Position numbers and translations under genes: made by a program. Under the pieces are notes generated by a model, which saw nothing but the letters and a program-made list of their open reading frames with translations, searched no databases and was not told where the DNA came from. DNA of 64,000 nt from Leucobacter chinensis (GTDB taxonomy: Bacteria > Actinomycetota > Actinomycetes > Actinomycetales > Microbacteriaceae), in contig NZ_JAHQZR010000006.1 of the NCBI RefSeq assembly GCF_019049105.1, positions 124,001 through 188,000 on the forward strand. Reading direction: 5' to 3'. Positions 1-9,033 of the stretch are shown piece after piece. Each line of letters begins with the position of its first letter. Position 1 is the first letter of the stretch.

Positions 1-50
1 TCGCTGCTCCACTCGGCCACGATCTGGTCGACGATATCTTCTCTCTTCAT
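1..50 (-). CDS. N-terminal fragment of an unidentified protein (possibly a MarR-type regulator), cut by the window edge
   Basis: An ATG read on the minus strand at 50-48 opens a frame that runs without a stop to the left edge. Only 16 residues are visible, starting MKREDIVDQIVAEW. A short acidic N-terminus with DxIVxxW spacing is reminiscent of some actinobacterial MarR-family regulators, but 16 residues cannot prove a family. It is divergent from the tRNA-Gln and glmU unit. The start is plausible because an A-rich segment precedes it. Confidence 0.4.
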   Translation of the reverse strand, partial: MKREDIVDQIVAEWSS

Positions 51-134
51 GAACCTATTATCGCAAGTTTTCCTCTCAGTTCGTCGTGCGGGCTGAAATC
101 TGGCAGAATAGTGTGGTGCCGAATTTTGGCATGA

Positions 135-206
135 TCCGCCTTGGTGTAATGGCAGCACGACAGCCTTTGGAGCTGTTAGGTCTAGGTTCGAATCCTAGGG
201 GCGGAG
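135..206 (+). tRNA. tRNA-Gln (anticodon TTG)
   Basis: A complete cloverleaf can be folded. The 7-bp acceptor stem pairs 135-141 with 199-205 (one T-G pair), the anticodon stem 160-164 pairs with 172-176, and the loop CTTTGGA carries anticodon TTG at 167-169. The T arm is CTAGG-TTCGAAT-CCTAG, and the discriminator base is G206. The 3' CCA is not encoded. The gene lies 45 bp upstream of glmU on the same strand and could share its transcript. Confidence 0.95.
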
Positions 207-250
207 CGGCACCGGGAGCTCTTGGTGTGAAGTCACCTGAAAGGGAACGC

Positions 251-1696
251 ATGTCACAGCGGCCTTCAGACGGTCTTGCCGTTGTTATCCTGGCTGCGGG
301 TCAGGGAACCCGCATGAAGTCGTCACTGCCCAAAGTCTTGCACCCCATCGCTGGCCGCTCGCTTATTCAGCATGTTCTTGATGTTGCCGGCAGCCTTGGC
401 GCCGAGCACGTGCTCGCGGTAGTGCGGCATGAGCGCGAGCGAGTTGCCCAGGCGATCGCCGAGCACGCTCCCGACACGATCATCGTCGACCAGGATGAGG
501 TGCCCGGCACCGGGCGTGCGGTTGAGCAGGCCCTGCAGGCATTGCCCGACGATTTTGACGGTTCAGTGGTTGTGCTCTCTGGTGACGCTCCACTTATCGA
601 CCACGATACGTTGCAAATGCTCATCGACGGCCACCTGGCTGAGGGTCGCAAGATGACGCTGCTCTCGGCGCTGTTCGACGACCCGACGGGTCTTGGCCGC
701 ATTCTTCGCAGCGACGACCAGCGCATGCTCGGCATTGTCGAAGAGAAAGACGCGACCGATGAAGAGCGTCGCATCACCGAGGTTAACGGTGGCATCTACG
801 TTTTCCACCGTCGCACGTTGCAAGACACGCTCGCGACGATCGATACGAATAACGCGCAGGGCGAGAAGTACCTCACCGATGCCGCGGCTCGCATTCTTGC
901 GTCGGGCGGAGCCGTTGATGCGGTTGCGACGACCGATACCTGGCTCATCGCTGGCGTCAATGATCGGGCGCAGCTCGCCGACGTGGGCCGTGAGCTCAAC
1001 CGCCGTATCGTGCGCAAGCATCAGCAGGCTGGGGTCACGATTCAAGACCCATCAACGACGTGGATCGAAGCCGGGGTCTCCATCGGAGCCGACACGCTTA
1101 TTCTTCCAGGCACGTATCTGCACGGCGCCACCTCGATCGCTTCGAACGCGATCGTTGGGCCAGACACGACTCTTGTTGACACGGAGGTGCGCGAGGGTGC
1201 GCACGTTCGCCGTTCAGAGGTTCACCTCGCCGTGATCGGTGAGGGGGCGAGCGTGGGGCCTTTCTCGTACATTCGTCCGGGCACCGAGCTTGGCGAGTCG
1301 TCGAAGATCGGCGCGTTTGTCGAGGCGAAGAACGCCAAGATTGGCGACGCCTCGAAGGTGCCCCACCTGAGCTACGTGGGCGATGTCACGGTCGGTACCG
1401 ACTCGAACATCGGGGCAGGCACGATCGTCGCGAACTACGACGGCGTGAAGAAGCACGAAACCGTCGTGGGCGACGGCGTGCGCATTGGTTCGAAGAACGT
1501 GCTCGTCGCTCCCGTGACGGTGCACGACGGGTCTTACACTGCGGCTGGTACCGTGGTGCGCAAAGACGTTCCGGCCGGGTCTCTCTCTATGGGAGTTCTG
1601 CCGCAGCGACACATTGAGGGCTGGGTCGCCGACAAGCGCCCAGGGTCGAGTTCAGCCAAAGCGGCTGAAAGGGCAGGAGAAACACAGGAATCATGA
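251..1696 (+). CDS. glmU: Bifunctional N-acetylglucosamine-1-phosphate uridyltransferase / glucosamine-1-phosphate acetyltransferase GlmU
   Basis: GlmU makes UDP-GlcNAc, the precursor of peptidoglycan, by acetylating GlcN-1-P and then transferring UMP to it in the cytosol. The 481-residue protein has the N-terminal pyrophosphorylase signature LAAGQGTRMKSSLPK (about residues 14-28) and a C-terminal left-handed beta-helix with hexapeptide repeats ending in the acetyl-CoA-binding block NIGAGTIVANYDG. I chose the ATG at 251 because GAAAGGGA sits just upstream; the open frame extends back to 86, but that part overlaps the tRNA. Its stop overlaps the start of prs (ATGA), the usual actinobacterial glmU-prs pair. 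Confidence 0.97.
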   Translation: MSQRPSDGLAVVILAAGQGTRMKSSLPKVLHPIAGRSLIQHVLDVAGSLGAEHVLAVVRHERERVAQAIAEHAPDTIIVDQDEVPGTGRAVEQALQALPDDFDGSVVVLSGDAPLIDHDTLQMLIDGHLAEGRKMTLLSALFDDPTGLGRILRSDDQRMLGIVEEKDATDEERRITEVNGGIYVFHRRTLQDTLATIDTNNAQGEKYLTDAAARILASGGAVDAVATTDTWLIAGVNDRAQLADVGRELNRRIVRKHQQAGVTIQDPSTTWIEAGVSIGADTLILPGTYLHGATSIASNAIVGPDTTLVDTEVREGAHVRRSEVHLAVIGEGASVGPFSYIRPGTELGESSKIGAFVEAKNAKIGDASKVPHLSYVGDVTVGTDSNIGAGTIVANYDGVKKHETVVGDGVRIGSKNVLVAPVTVHDGSYTAAGTVVRKDVPAGSLSMGVLPQRHIEGWVADKRPGSSSAKAAERAGETQES

Positions 1697-2670
1697 CCGC
1701 CATCAAGCTCGCCGGTGAAAAGAAACTGGTACTCATTTCGGGTCGTGCGTACCCGGAGCTTGCGCAAAATGTTGCGGCAGAACTCGGTGCAGAGCTCGTT
1801 GAAACCGATGCGCGCACCTTTGCAAACGGTGAAATCTATGCGCGCTTCGGTGAGAGCGTGCGTGGAGCTGATGCGTTTGTAATGCAGTCACACACCCACC
1901 CCATTAACGAGTGGCTCATGGAGCAGCTCATCATGGTCGATGCGCTCAAGCGGGCCTCTGCGAAGCGCATTACCGTTGTTGCGCCCTTCTACCCGTACTC
2001 ACGCCAGGACAAGAAGGGCCGCGGTCGCGAGCCGATCTCGGCCCGTCTCATCGCCGATCTCTTCAAAACGGCCGGCGCTGACCGCATCATGTCGGTTGAC
2101 CTTCACGCCTCGCAGATTCAGGGCTTCTTTGATGGCCCCGTCGATCACCTCTTTGCGATGCCCGTGCTGCTCGACTACTTCCAGAAGAAGCTCAGTCGTG
2201 AAAACATCACGGTGGTCTCGCCCGACACCGGGCGTGCCCGTGTGGCTGACGTGTGGAGCGACAAGCTCGGCGCGCCGCTCGCGATCATTCACAAGCGTCG
2301 CGACCCGAACGTGGCCCACAAGGTGTCGGTTCACGACATCGTTGGCAACGTTGAGGGCCGCTGGTGCGTCATGGTTGATGACATGATCGATACGGGTGGC
2401 ACAATCGCGAAGGCTGCCGAGGCGCTCAAGAACAATGGTGCGCTCGGCGTAACGATCGCGGCAACGCACGCGATCTTCTCAGGTAAGGCGACCGAGATCT
2501 TGAACGCCGACTTTATCGACGAGGTCGTGGTGACTGACACGTTGCCGGTGCCGCCAGAGAAGCAGTTCGAGAAGCTGACGGTGCTCTCGATTGCCCCGCT
2601 GCTCGCACGTGCGATCAATGAGGTCTTCGAAGACGGTTCGGTGACGAGCATGTTCGAGGGTGCTGCCTAG
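1693..2670 (+). CDS. prs: Ribose-phosphate pyrophosphokinase (PRPP synthetase)
   Basis: It converts ribose-5-phosphate and ATP to PRPP, feeding purine, pyrimidine, histidine, tryptophan and NAD synthesis. At 325 residues it has normal class I length. Visible motifs are the DLHASQIQGFF segment (about 137-147), the flexible-loop segment DTGRARVADVW, and the PRPP-binding loop MVDDMIDTGGTIA (about 227-239). Its ATG overlaps the glmU stop by four bases, so the two are translationally coupled. A strong hairpin terminator follows at 2692-2722. Confidence 0.97.
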   Translation: MTAIKLAGEKKLVLISGRAYPELAQNVAAELGAELVETDARTFANGEIYARFGESVRGADAFVMQSHTHPINEWLMEQLIMVDALKRASAKRITVVAPFYPYSRQDKKGRGREPISARLIADLFKTAGADRIMSVDLHASQIQGFFDGPVDHLFAMPVLLDYFQKKLSRENITVVSPDTGRARVADVWSDKLGAPLAIIHKRRDPNVAHKVSVHDIVGNVEGRWCVMVDDMIDTGGTIAKAAEALKNNGALGVTIAATHAIFSGKATEILNADFIDEVVVTDTLPVPPEKQFEKLTVLSIAPLLARAINEVFEDGSVTSMFEGAA

Positions 2671-2691
2671 CCAGCCTTGACTTCCCATGAG

Positions 2692-2722
2692 ATGGCGCCC
2701 GCTCGAGAGTGGGCGCCATTTT
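2692..2722 (+). terminator. Rho-independent terminator after prs
   Basis: The 9-bp perfect stem ATGGCGCCC / GGGCGCCAT encloses a 10-nt loop and runs into a short T tract. It closes the glmU-prs transcript. Confidence 0.85.
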
Positions 2723-2779
2723 GTATGCTCAGCCCAGATGGTGGTTGCTGAGAGAAACGGTATCTGCAATGGTGGTGGC

Positions 2780-3238
2780 ATGATCACGCGTAAGGCAACC
2801 CGCGAGGCCCAGTCGGTTCTGCAAGCAACGATCGAGCTGGTGGCGAGTTGGAACTCGGTTCCGGTGCAGGGGCGCATTGCCCGTGCTGTGGGGGTCGAGA
2901 TTCCCGAGGGAGACGTTCGGGCGCTGTACATGATCGGGATGTCTGACGAGTATCTGCAGCCGAGTGCTCTCGCCGACATGCTGCAAATGACGAGGCCGAC
3001 CATGAGCAAGGTGCTCACGCGGCTGCACGCGGCGGGTCTCATTGAGCGGCACCGCGTCGAAGCCGATCGTCGGGCGCTCGCGGTGGGGCTCACCGAGCAG
3101 GGGCAGCACTCGTTTGGGCTTCTCGTGCAGGCCGGGGTAGACATGGTGAAGAGCTCACTCGAGGGGCTCACGAGTGCCGAGGTTGCGCAGGTGACGGGCG
3201 TCATGACCGAACTCTCGAAGGCGTTGCATCGCAACTAG
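2780..3238 (+). CDS. MarR-family winged-helix transcriptional regulator
   Basis: The 152-residue protein has the MarR layout: an N-terminal helix, then a winged helix around residues 45-110 with the recognition segment MLQMTRPTMSKVLTRLHAAGLIERHRVEADRRA, and a C-terminal dimerisation helix. The ligand and targets are unknown. The open frame begins at 2687, but that codon lies before the prs terminator, so the true start must be 2738 or 2780. I chose 2780 because homologous similarity begins there and GGTGGTGG precedes it; 2738 is possible. It stands alone between two terminator-bounded units. Confidence 0.8.
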   Translation: MITRKATREAQSVLQATIELVASWNSVPVQGRIARAVGVEIPEGDVRALYMIGMSDEYLQPSALADMLQMTRPTMSKVLTRLHAAGLIERHRVEADRRALAVGLTEQGQHSFGLLVQAGVDMVKSSLEGLTSAEVAQVTGVMTELSKALHRN

Positions 3239-3267
3239 GTTTTCAGCATGCCATGCCCGAAATCATG

Positions 3268-3391
3268 TAAGATGCTCATGTACTTCGGCGAGGGATGCAC
3301 CAGCATCCGTTATCGACGCGGGATCGCTCTTCTGGGCAAATTCGTGTGAGCCGTTACATCAAGGGGTCACACCCCGGAAAGAGAGAAACTC
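3268..3391 (+). promoter_or_regulatory. Promoter and structured leader of the bL25 gene
   Basis: A TAAGAT -10 box lies at 3268-3273. The roughly 110-nt leader contains a hairpin GGATGC-ACCA-GCATCC (3293-3308). Near the ribosome-binding site it has two overlapping, mutually exclusive stems: GTGTGA/TCACAC (3344-3349 with 3367-3372) and GGGGT/ACCCC (3363-3367 with 3371-3375). The gene's Shine-Dalgarno GGAAAGAGAG follows directly. Autoregulation is an inference from this layout. Confidence 0.5.
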
Positions 3392-3988
3392 ATGTCAGCA
3401 GACGTTTTCAAGCTTGTTGCAACTCCCCGCGAGAACTTCGGTAAGGGCGCGGCTCGTAAGCTCCGCGCACTCGGCCAGACCCCAGCGGTTGTCTACGGCC
3501 ACGGTGCAGAGCCCCTGCACATCTCGGTCGACGCTCACGCGCTTTCGCTCATCGTGCGCTACGCAAACTCGGTGATCGAGCTCGACATCGACGGCAAGAA
3601 GCAGCTCGTTCTCGTGAAGGACGTTCAGAAAGAGGCAGTGCGCCATTACGTCGAGCACGTCGACCTGCTCATCATTAAGAAGGGCGAGACCGTTGAGGTT
3701 GAGGTTCCTGTGACGGTTGTTGGCGAGCCCTTCAATGGCGCGACCATGCTGCTCGAGCTCAACACCCTCGCACTCAACGTTCCTGCAACCTCGATTCCTG
3801 AGGTTATTGAGATTGACGTTGAGGGCCTCGAGGCAGGCACCCGCTTCCTCGTACAGGACATCAAGCTTCCCGCTGGCGCAAGCGCTGTTGACGATGCTGA
3901 GGCCCTCGTGGTCAACATCGTTGAGGCACGCGTGAGCGAAGAGCCTGAGGCTGCTGCCGAAGAGGCACCTGCTGAGGCAGCAGAGTAA
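3392..3988 (+). CDS. rplY: 50S ribosomal protein L25/CTC family (bL25, long form)
   Basis: bL25 binds 5S rRNA in the large ribosomal subunit. At 198 residues this is the long CTC/TL5 form: an N-terminal RNA-binding barrel (about 1-95, with FGKGAARKLRALGQTPAVVYG) plus a C-terminal TL5 beta domain (about 98-175), ending in a highly acidic Glu/Ala tail. The ATG has a strong GGAAAGAGAG site. It is monocistronic, with a terminator at 4003-4035. CTC forms are stress-induced in Bacillus; nothing here shows that directly. Confidence 0.95.
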   Translation: MSADVFKLVATPRENFGKGAARKLRALGQTPAVVYGHGAEPLHISVDAHALSLIVRYANSVIELDIDGKKQLVLVKDVQKEAVRHYVEHVDLLIIKKGETVEVEVPVTVVGEPFNGATMLLELNTLALNVPATSIPEVIEIDVEGLEAGTRFLVQDIKLPAGASAVDDAEALVVNIVEARVSEEPEAAAEEAPAEAAE

Positions 3989-4002
3989 CGCAAGCCTTTC
4001 CG

Positions 4003-4035
4003 AAAAGCTCCCGGGTGTAAGCCCGGGAGCTTTTT
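4003..4035 (+). terminator. Rho-independent terminator after bL25
   Basis: A long perfect stem AAAAGCTCCCGGG / CCCGGGAGCTTTT with a short loop ends in a T run. It is among the strongest terminators in the window. Confidence 0.93.
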
Positions 4036-4103
4036 CGTTGCCCGTGACTCTGAGCGAGACACGGTATCGTTAGGGAGTGTTTTGGCGAAAGAGAAGAGGA
4101 ACT

Positions 4104-4694
4104 GTGGCGGTCGACGCGTGGCTGGTTGTAGGGCTCGGTAACCCCGGGGCAAAGTACGAGTCAACCAGGCATAACGTGGGCCAGATGGCGCTTGACGTGC
4201 TCGCCGGCAGAATTGGCGGATCGTACTCGGCTCACAAGGCGGGAGCGCGGGTGCTCGAGGGCAGGGTTATGCCCGGGGGCCCGAAATACATTCTTGCCAA
4301 GCCCAACAGCTTCATGAACCTCTCGGGCGGCCCGGTCTCGTCGCTCGCGAAGTTCTATGGCATCGCGCCTGAGCGCATCATCGTCTTGCACGACGAGCTC
4401 GATATCGAGGCCCACACGCTGAAGCTCAAGAGCGGCGGCGGTCACGGTGGCCACAATGGCCTGCGCGACATTGCCAAGGCGCTCGGCACCCCGGACTTTA
4501 TTCGTGTTCGCATCGGTGTGGGTCGCCCACCCGGCAGGCAAGACCCTGCTGATTTCGTGCTCTCGCCCTTTGCTGCTGGTGAGCGTGACGATCTTGGCGT
4601 GACGCTCGAACTCGCGGCCGATGCCGTTGAGCGCATTGTCGATGCCGGCCTCTTACAGGCCCAACAAGAAATTCATGGAAAGGGCAAAGCGTGA
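4104..4694 (+). CDS. pth: Peptidyl-tRNA hydrolase
   Basis: Pth recycles peptidyl-tRNA released by stalled ribosomes. The 196-residue protein shows the family signature VVGLGNPGAKYESTRHNVG, with the expected Asn13 and catalytic His23, and the HDELD segment carrying the catalytic Asp near residue 97, followed by the SGGGHGGHNGL loop. I chose GTG 4104, preceded by AGAAGAGGA, over the upstream in-frame ATG at 4077, which has no ribosome-binding site and would add a basic nine-residue extension. The stop overlaps the GTG start of mfd. Confidence 0.96.
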   Translation: MAVDAWLVVGLGNPGAKYESTRHNVGQMALDVLAGRIGGSYSAHKAGARVLEGRVMPGGPKYILAKPNSFMNLSGGPVSSLAKFYGIAPERIIVLHDELDIEAHTLKLKSGGGHGGHNGLRDIAKALGTPDFIRVRIGVGRPPGRQDPADFVLSPFAAGERDDLGVTLELAADAVERIVDAGLLQAQQEIHGKGKA

Positions 4695-7600
4695 GCCTGA
4701 ACGGTCTCGATCTTTTACTCGCCGAATCTTCGTCGTTTGCGAGGGCGCTCGAGTATGGGCGCGAAGACGTTGACTTCTCGTGCCGTGAGGGTGTTCGCGC
4801 CCCGCTCATCGCTGGACTCGTGCGCAGGCTTCGTGGCGAGAACGATCACGGCGCACACCTCGTCATTACCGCGACGAGTCGCGAGGCCGACCGCGTGCGT
4901 GCTGAGCTCGCAAGCCTCATGCCTGAGGCTCTCACGACCGAGTTCAGCGCGTGGGAGACTCTTCCGCACGAGCGGCTGAGCCCCTCAACCGAGACGGTCG
5001 GTAAACGCTCGCGCGCGCTACGCCGCATTCGCGAGCACGACGGTTCGGGCTCGCCCCTCATCGTTGTGGCGTCGGCGCGGGCCGTGCTGCAGCCGGTTTC
5101 GCCACACGCTGCCATGGCAGACGTGCTGAAGCTCACACTCGGGCGCGAAGATCACACGCTCGACGAGATCCTCGAGCGGCTCGTGCAGATGGCCTACACG
5201 CGCGTCGACATGGTGACGAGGCGCGGTGAGTTCGCCGTGAGGGGCGGCATCGTCGATATCTTCGTGCCCTCGCTCGACCACGCCGTGCGCATTGACTTTT
5301 TCGGTGATGAGGTTGACGACATGCGTCACTTCGCGATCTCTGATCAGCGCTCGGTCGGCGAGCCGGTGCAAGAGATCGAGATCACCGCTGCGCGTGAGTT
5401 GTTGCTCACCGACGAGGTTCGGTCGCGTGCCGCTGAGCTGCTCACCGAACTGCCCGAATACTCGGCAATGCTCGAGAAGATTAGCCAGGGTATTCCGGTC
5501 GAGGGCATGGAGAGTCTCATGCCGCAGCTCGCGCCCGGGATGCAGCCGCTCACGGCGTTGCTGCCAGAGGGCGGATCGGTCACGGTCATCGCTCCCGAGA
5601 AAGTTACCTCGCGCGCGATTAGTCTCGCCGAGACGAACCGAGAGTTTCTCGAGGCTTCGTGGAGCGTCACGGCTGCCGGGGGAGAAGCGCCCATTCAGCT
5701 CGCTGAGAGCGGGCTTATCTCGCTGCCAGAGGTGCGCAAGGCCTCTGCTGGGCGACCGTGGTGGACCATCTCGTCGTTTGCGACCGAAGAAGACGACTTT
5801 GGCGAAGACATCGTTGTCGCGGCCCAGGTGCTTCCAGAACCAGCGCCGGGCGAACTCGCGACCGAGTTCTTTGCTGGGCATCTGCGCACGCGCTTAGCCT
5901 CTGGCTGGCGTGCCGTCATCACGGTGCAGGGGCCGGGGCTCCAACAACGCGCGGCCGAGTTGCTGCTCGAGCAGGGACTCGCTGTCGAGCAGCGCGAGAG
6001 CCTCGCCGAGGTTCCCGCGAGGCCTAGCGAGGCGCTCGTGTACGTCGTGACTGGCGTGAACTGGAGCGGTTTCGAGTCGGCAGAGGCAAAGCTTGTCGTG
6101 CTCAACGAGGGTGAGCTCTTCGGGCGCTCGCTCGCTGACCGCGCGGGGGCGCCCGCGAAGCTTGCGGGCCGCCGGAGCAAGAACGTCGTTGATCCGCTCA
6201 AACTCGTCAAGGGCGACTACGTGGTGCACGAGACTCACGGCATCGGCCGTTTCGTCGAGCTCACCCAGCGTATGGTGCCCACCGGTGTCGGCAAGGGCGC
6301 GGGCAAGGCCCAGCGCGAGTACCTCGTGATTGAGTACGCGTCAACGAAGCGCGGCATGCCCAAAGACAAGCTCTTCGTGCCAACCGATCAGCTCGACCAG
6401 CTCTCGCGCTACGTCGGTGGCGAAGAGCCGACGCTCTCGAAGATGGGCGGCAGCGACTGGTCAACCGCCAAGACGAAGGCTCGCAAGGCGGTGCGCGACA
6501 TCGCCGTTGAGCTCGTGAAGCTCTACTCGGCGCGCATGCAGGCGAAGGGGCACCCCTTCCAAAACGACACCCCCTGGCAACTCGAACTCGAAGAGGCCTT
6601 CCCGTTTGTCGAAACCGTCGACCAGCTCACCGCTATCGATGACGTCAAGCGCGACATGGAGAAGCCGATTCCCATGGATCGCCTCATCTCTGGCGACGTG
6701 GGCTTCGGCAAGACCGAGATCGCGGTGCGCGCGGCATTCAAAGCCGTGCAAGACAACAAGCAGGTTGCGGTGCTCGTGCCCACAACACTGCTCGTCAAGC
6801 AGCATTTCGAGACGTTCCAGGACCGTTTCGCGGGGTTCCCGATTCAGCTGCGCGCCCTCTCTCGGTTCCAGACCGACAAAGAGGCCAGAGAAACCCTTGA
6901 GGGCCTTGCTGCGGGCACCATTGACGTCGTCGTGGGCACTCACCGCTTGCTCTCTGAGAAGGTTAAGTACCACGATCTTGGGCTTCTCATTATCGATGAG
7001 GAGCAGCGCTTCGGTGTCGAGCACAAAGACACCCTCAAGAAGCTCAAACACGGCGTCGATATTCTCGCGATGAGCGCGACCCCGATTCCACGAACCCTCG
7101 AGATGGCGGTGACGGGTATTCGTGAGATGTCGACGCTCGCGACCGCGCCCGAAGAACGGCACCCAATTTTGACGTTCGTCGGGCCGAGAAGTGACCAGCA
7201 GATTGCTGCCGCGATCCGCCGCGAAATGCTGCGCGAGGGCCAGATTTTCTTCGTGCACAACCGTGTCTCATCGATTGGCCGCGTCGCAGCGCGCCTGCAG
7301 GAACTCGTGCCCGATGCGCGCATCGCGGTCGCGCACGGCAAGCTCTCTGAGTCACAGCTTGAGCAGGTCGTTATCGACTTTTGGGAGCGCAAGTACGACG
7401 TGCTTGTCTCGACGACGATCATCGAGACGGGACTCGATATCGCTAACGCCAACACGATCATCATTGACCAGGCCGACAAATACGGGCTTAGCCAGTTGCA
7501 CCAGTTGCGCGGGCGCGTGGGACGAAGCCGTGAACGTGCCTACGCATATTTCTTGTACGACCCCGAAAAACCGCTCACCGAGACCGCGTACGAGCGTCTC

Positions 7601-8284
7601 GAGACGATCGCCAAGAACAACGAACTGGGCTCCGGCATGCAGGTTGCGCTCAAAGATCTCGAGTTACGCGGTGCCGGCAACCTGCTCGGCGGCGAGCAGT
7701 CGGGCCACATCGCGGGCGTCGGGTTCGACCTCTACCTGCGTATGATCGGCGAGGCCGTGAACACGTTCAAGGGCGAAGAGGTGCAGCAAGACCGCGAGCT
7801 CATTCTTGAGCTACCGGTTGACGCGCGCATTCCCGAGAGTTACGTCGAGAGCGACCGGCTGCGCCTCGAGGCGTACCAGAAGTTCGCAGCCGCGGCGCAC
7901 CCACAGGCGCCAGAGGAACACATGGGACTCGTGCTCGAAGAGCTCACCGACCGCTACGGCACCCCACCCGAGCCCGTCGAGAAACTTGCACAGGTATCAG
8001 CGCTGCGTCGCCGCGCCCAGTTGCTCGGCATGACGAAGGTTATCGCCGCCGCTGGGCAGCTGCGCATCGAACGCGTTGACATGCTCGACTCGCGCCGCAT
8101 GCGCATGGCCCGCATGTATCCCGGGGCGCAGTACTCGAAGGAGACCGGGGTGCTGCAGGTTCCGTTGCCGCGCCCCTCGTCGAGCCCCGTGGCGAAGCGA
8201 GGCAGCACCGAGGGTGACGATATTCTCACGTGGGCGAGCGACGTGATTCGTCATCTTTTCGAGGCGGATCCCGCCGAAGCCTAG
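4691..8284 (+). CDS. mfd: Transcription-repair coupling factor Mfd
   Basis: Mfd removes RNA polymerase stalled at DNA damage and recruits UvrA. The 1197-residue protein has the full domain order: a UvrB-like N-terminal module, the RNA-polymerase interaction (CarD-like) domain starting near residue 500 with LVKGDYVVHETHGIGRF, then RecG-type helicase lobes with Walker A GDVGFGKTE (near 667) and Walker B DEEQRFG (near 770), motif VI QLRGRVGRS, and a C-terminal TRCF domain. The GTG start overlaps the pth stop, so pth and mfd are co-translated. Confidence 0.97.
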   Translation: MSLNGLDLLLAESSSFARALEYGREDVDFSCREGVRAPLIAGLVRRLRGENDHGAHLVITATSREADRVRAELASLMPEALTTEFSAWETLPHERLSPSTETVGKRSRALRRIREHDGSGSPLIVVASARAVLQPVSPHAAMADVLKLTLGREDHTLDEILERLVQMAYTRVDMVTRRGEFAVRGGIVDIFVPSLDHAVRIDFFGDEVDDMRHFAISDQRSVGEPVQEIEITAARELLLTDEVRSRAAELLTELPEYSAMLEKISQGIPVEGMESLMPQLAPGMQPLTALLPEGGSVTVIAPEKVTSRAISLAETNREFLEASWSVTAAGGEAPIQLAESGLISLPEVRKASAGRPWWTISSFATEEDDFGEDIVVAAQVLPEPAPGELATEFFAGHLRTRLASGWRAVITVQGPGLQQRAAELLLEQGLAVEQRESLAEVPARPSEALVYVVTGVNWSGFESAEAKLVVLNEGELFGRSLADRAGAPAKLAGRRSKNVVDPLKLVKGDYVVHETHGIGRFVELTQRMVPTGVGKGAGKAQREYLVIEYASTKRGMPKDKLFVPTDQLDQLSRYVGGEEPTLSKMGGSDWSTAKTKARKAVRDIAVELVKLYSARMQAKGHPFQNDTPWQLELEEAFPFVETVDQLTAIDDVKRDMEKPIPMDRLISGDVGFGKTEIAVRAAFKAVQDNKQVAVLVPTTLLVKQHFETFQDRFAGFPIQLRALSRFQTDKEARETLEGLAAGTIDVVVGTHRLLSEKVKYHDLGLLIIDEEQRFGVEHKDTLKKLKHGVDILAMSATPIPRTLEMAVTGIREMSTLATAPEERHPILTFVGPRSDQQIAAAIRREMLREGQIFFVHNRVSSIGRVAARLQELVPDARIAVAHGKLSESQLEQVVIDFWERKYDVLVSTTIIETGLDIANANTIIIDQADKYGLSQLHQLRGRVGRSRERAYAYFLYDPEKPLTETAYERLETIAKNNELGSGMQVALKDLELRGAGNLLGGEQSGHIAGVGFDLYLRMIGEAVNTFKGEEVQQDRELILELPVDARIPESYVESDRLRLEAYQKFAAAAHPQAPEEHMGLVLEELTDRYGTPPEPVEKLAQVSALRRRAQLLGMTKVIAAAGQLRIERVDMLDSRRMRMARMYPGAQYSKETGVLQVPLPRPSSSPVAKRGSTEGDDILTWASDVIRHLFEADPAEA

Positions 8285-8334
8285 CCGAGAGAGCCTGGCC
8301 AGGCTAGCGTGGTCAACAAGAGGGAAGGGAACTC

Positions 8335-8949
8335 ATGGTTTCTCAGAGCATTGCTCAGCGTGTTGGGCGAGAGCGGGACGCATTGGATGCCGCGGTCGAA
8401 ACGATCGCGCTCGCGTTCTCGGGTGATCCGACCTGGGCTCCGCTGCTCGTGCCAGACCCAGACGACCTCGCTCTTTCGACGACCTACTGGGGGCTGTTCG
8501 TGCGCTCAGCGGCAGAGCGCTACGAGATGACCTACGCGATCGATGGTTCGGCGGCGGTGAGTGTCTGGCTGCCGCAGGGAGGCGATGAACTCTCTGCCGA
8601 CGAATCGGCCGGGTTCGAACACTTCGCTACTTCGCTCCTCGGCGAGACCGGATACGAAACCTTGCTTGAGATCGGTGAGCGCTTCGAAGCGGCGCACCCC
8701 ACTGAACCACACAACTACTTGAGCTTGCTCGGGGTTCACCCCTCGCGAAGGGGCGAAGGCATCGGTATGCGCTTACTCGCCGAGAATCTCGCGCACTTTG
8801 ATGCGCTCGGCGAGCCGACGTATCTCGAGTCGTCAAACCCCGCGAATGATGCTCGGTATCTCGCCCTGGGCTTTGAGCCACACGGAACCATCGCGTTGCC
8901 CTCTGGTCTTACGCTCGCGACAATGTGGCGTGACCCGCAGGCGGCATAA
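8335..8949 (+). CDS. GNAT-family N-acetyltransferase
   Basis: The 204-residue protein has a GNAT fold. The acetyl-CoA-binding motif A is visible as LLGVHPSRRGEGIGMRLL (about 138-155), followed by LESSNPANDARYLALGFEPHG, typical of enzymes that acetylate small molecules or peptides. The substrate is unknown. AGGGAAGGGAAC lies upstream of the ATG. It is separated from mfd by 50 bp and may share its transcript. Confidence 0.85.
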   Translation: MVSQSIAQRVGRERDALDAAVETIALAFSGDPTWAPLLVPDPDDLALSTTYWGLFVRSAAERYEMTYAIDGSAAVSVWLPQGGDELSADESAGFEHFATSLLGETGYETLLEIGERFEAAHPTEPHNYLSLLGVHPSRRGEGIGMRLLAENLAHFDALGEPTYLESSNPANDARYLALGFEPHGTIALPSGLTLATMWRDPQAA

Positions 8950-8951
8950 GG

Positions 8952-8996
8952 AAAGCCCCCGGTGATGAGCCGTCTTGCGACGGCCACACCGAGGGC
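8952..8996 (-). terminator. Terminator between convergent genes (mainly for the lipoprotein gene)
   Basis: On the minus strand GCCCTCGGTG pairs with CACCGGGGGC around an internal CCGTC-GCAA-GACGG hairpin and is followed by TTTCC. The nested stem lies between the GNAT gene and the convergent lipoprotein gene and may serve both. Confidence 0.75.
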
Positions 8997-9033
8997 CTGA
9001 CACGGTGACTGGTGAGCCAGTCTCGTGTTCACA

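Noticed and set aside
2479-3234. 251-codon minus-strand frame across the end of prs and the MarR gene
   Set aside because: It spans a strong terminator and is antisense to two recognised genes.
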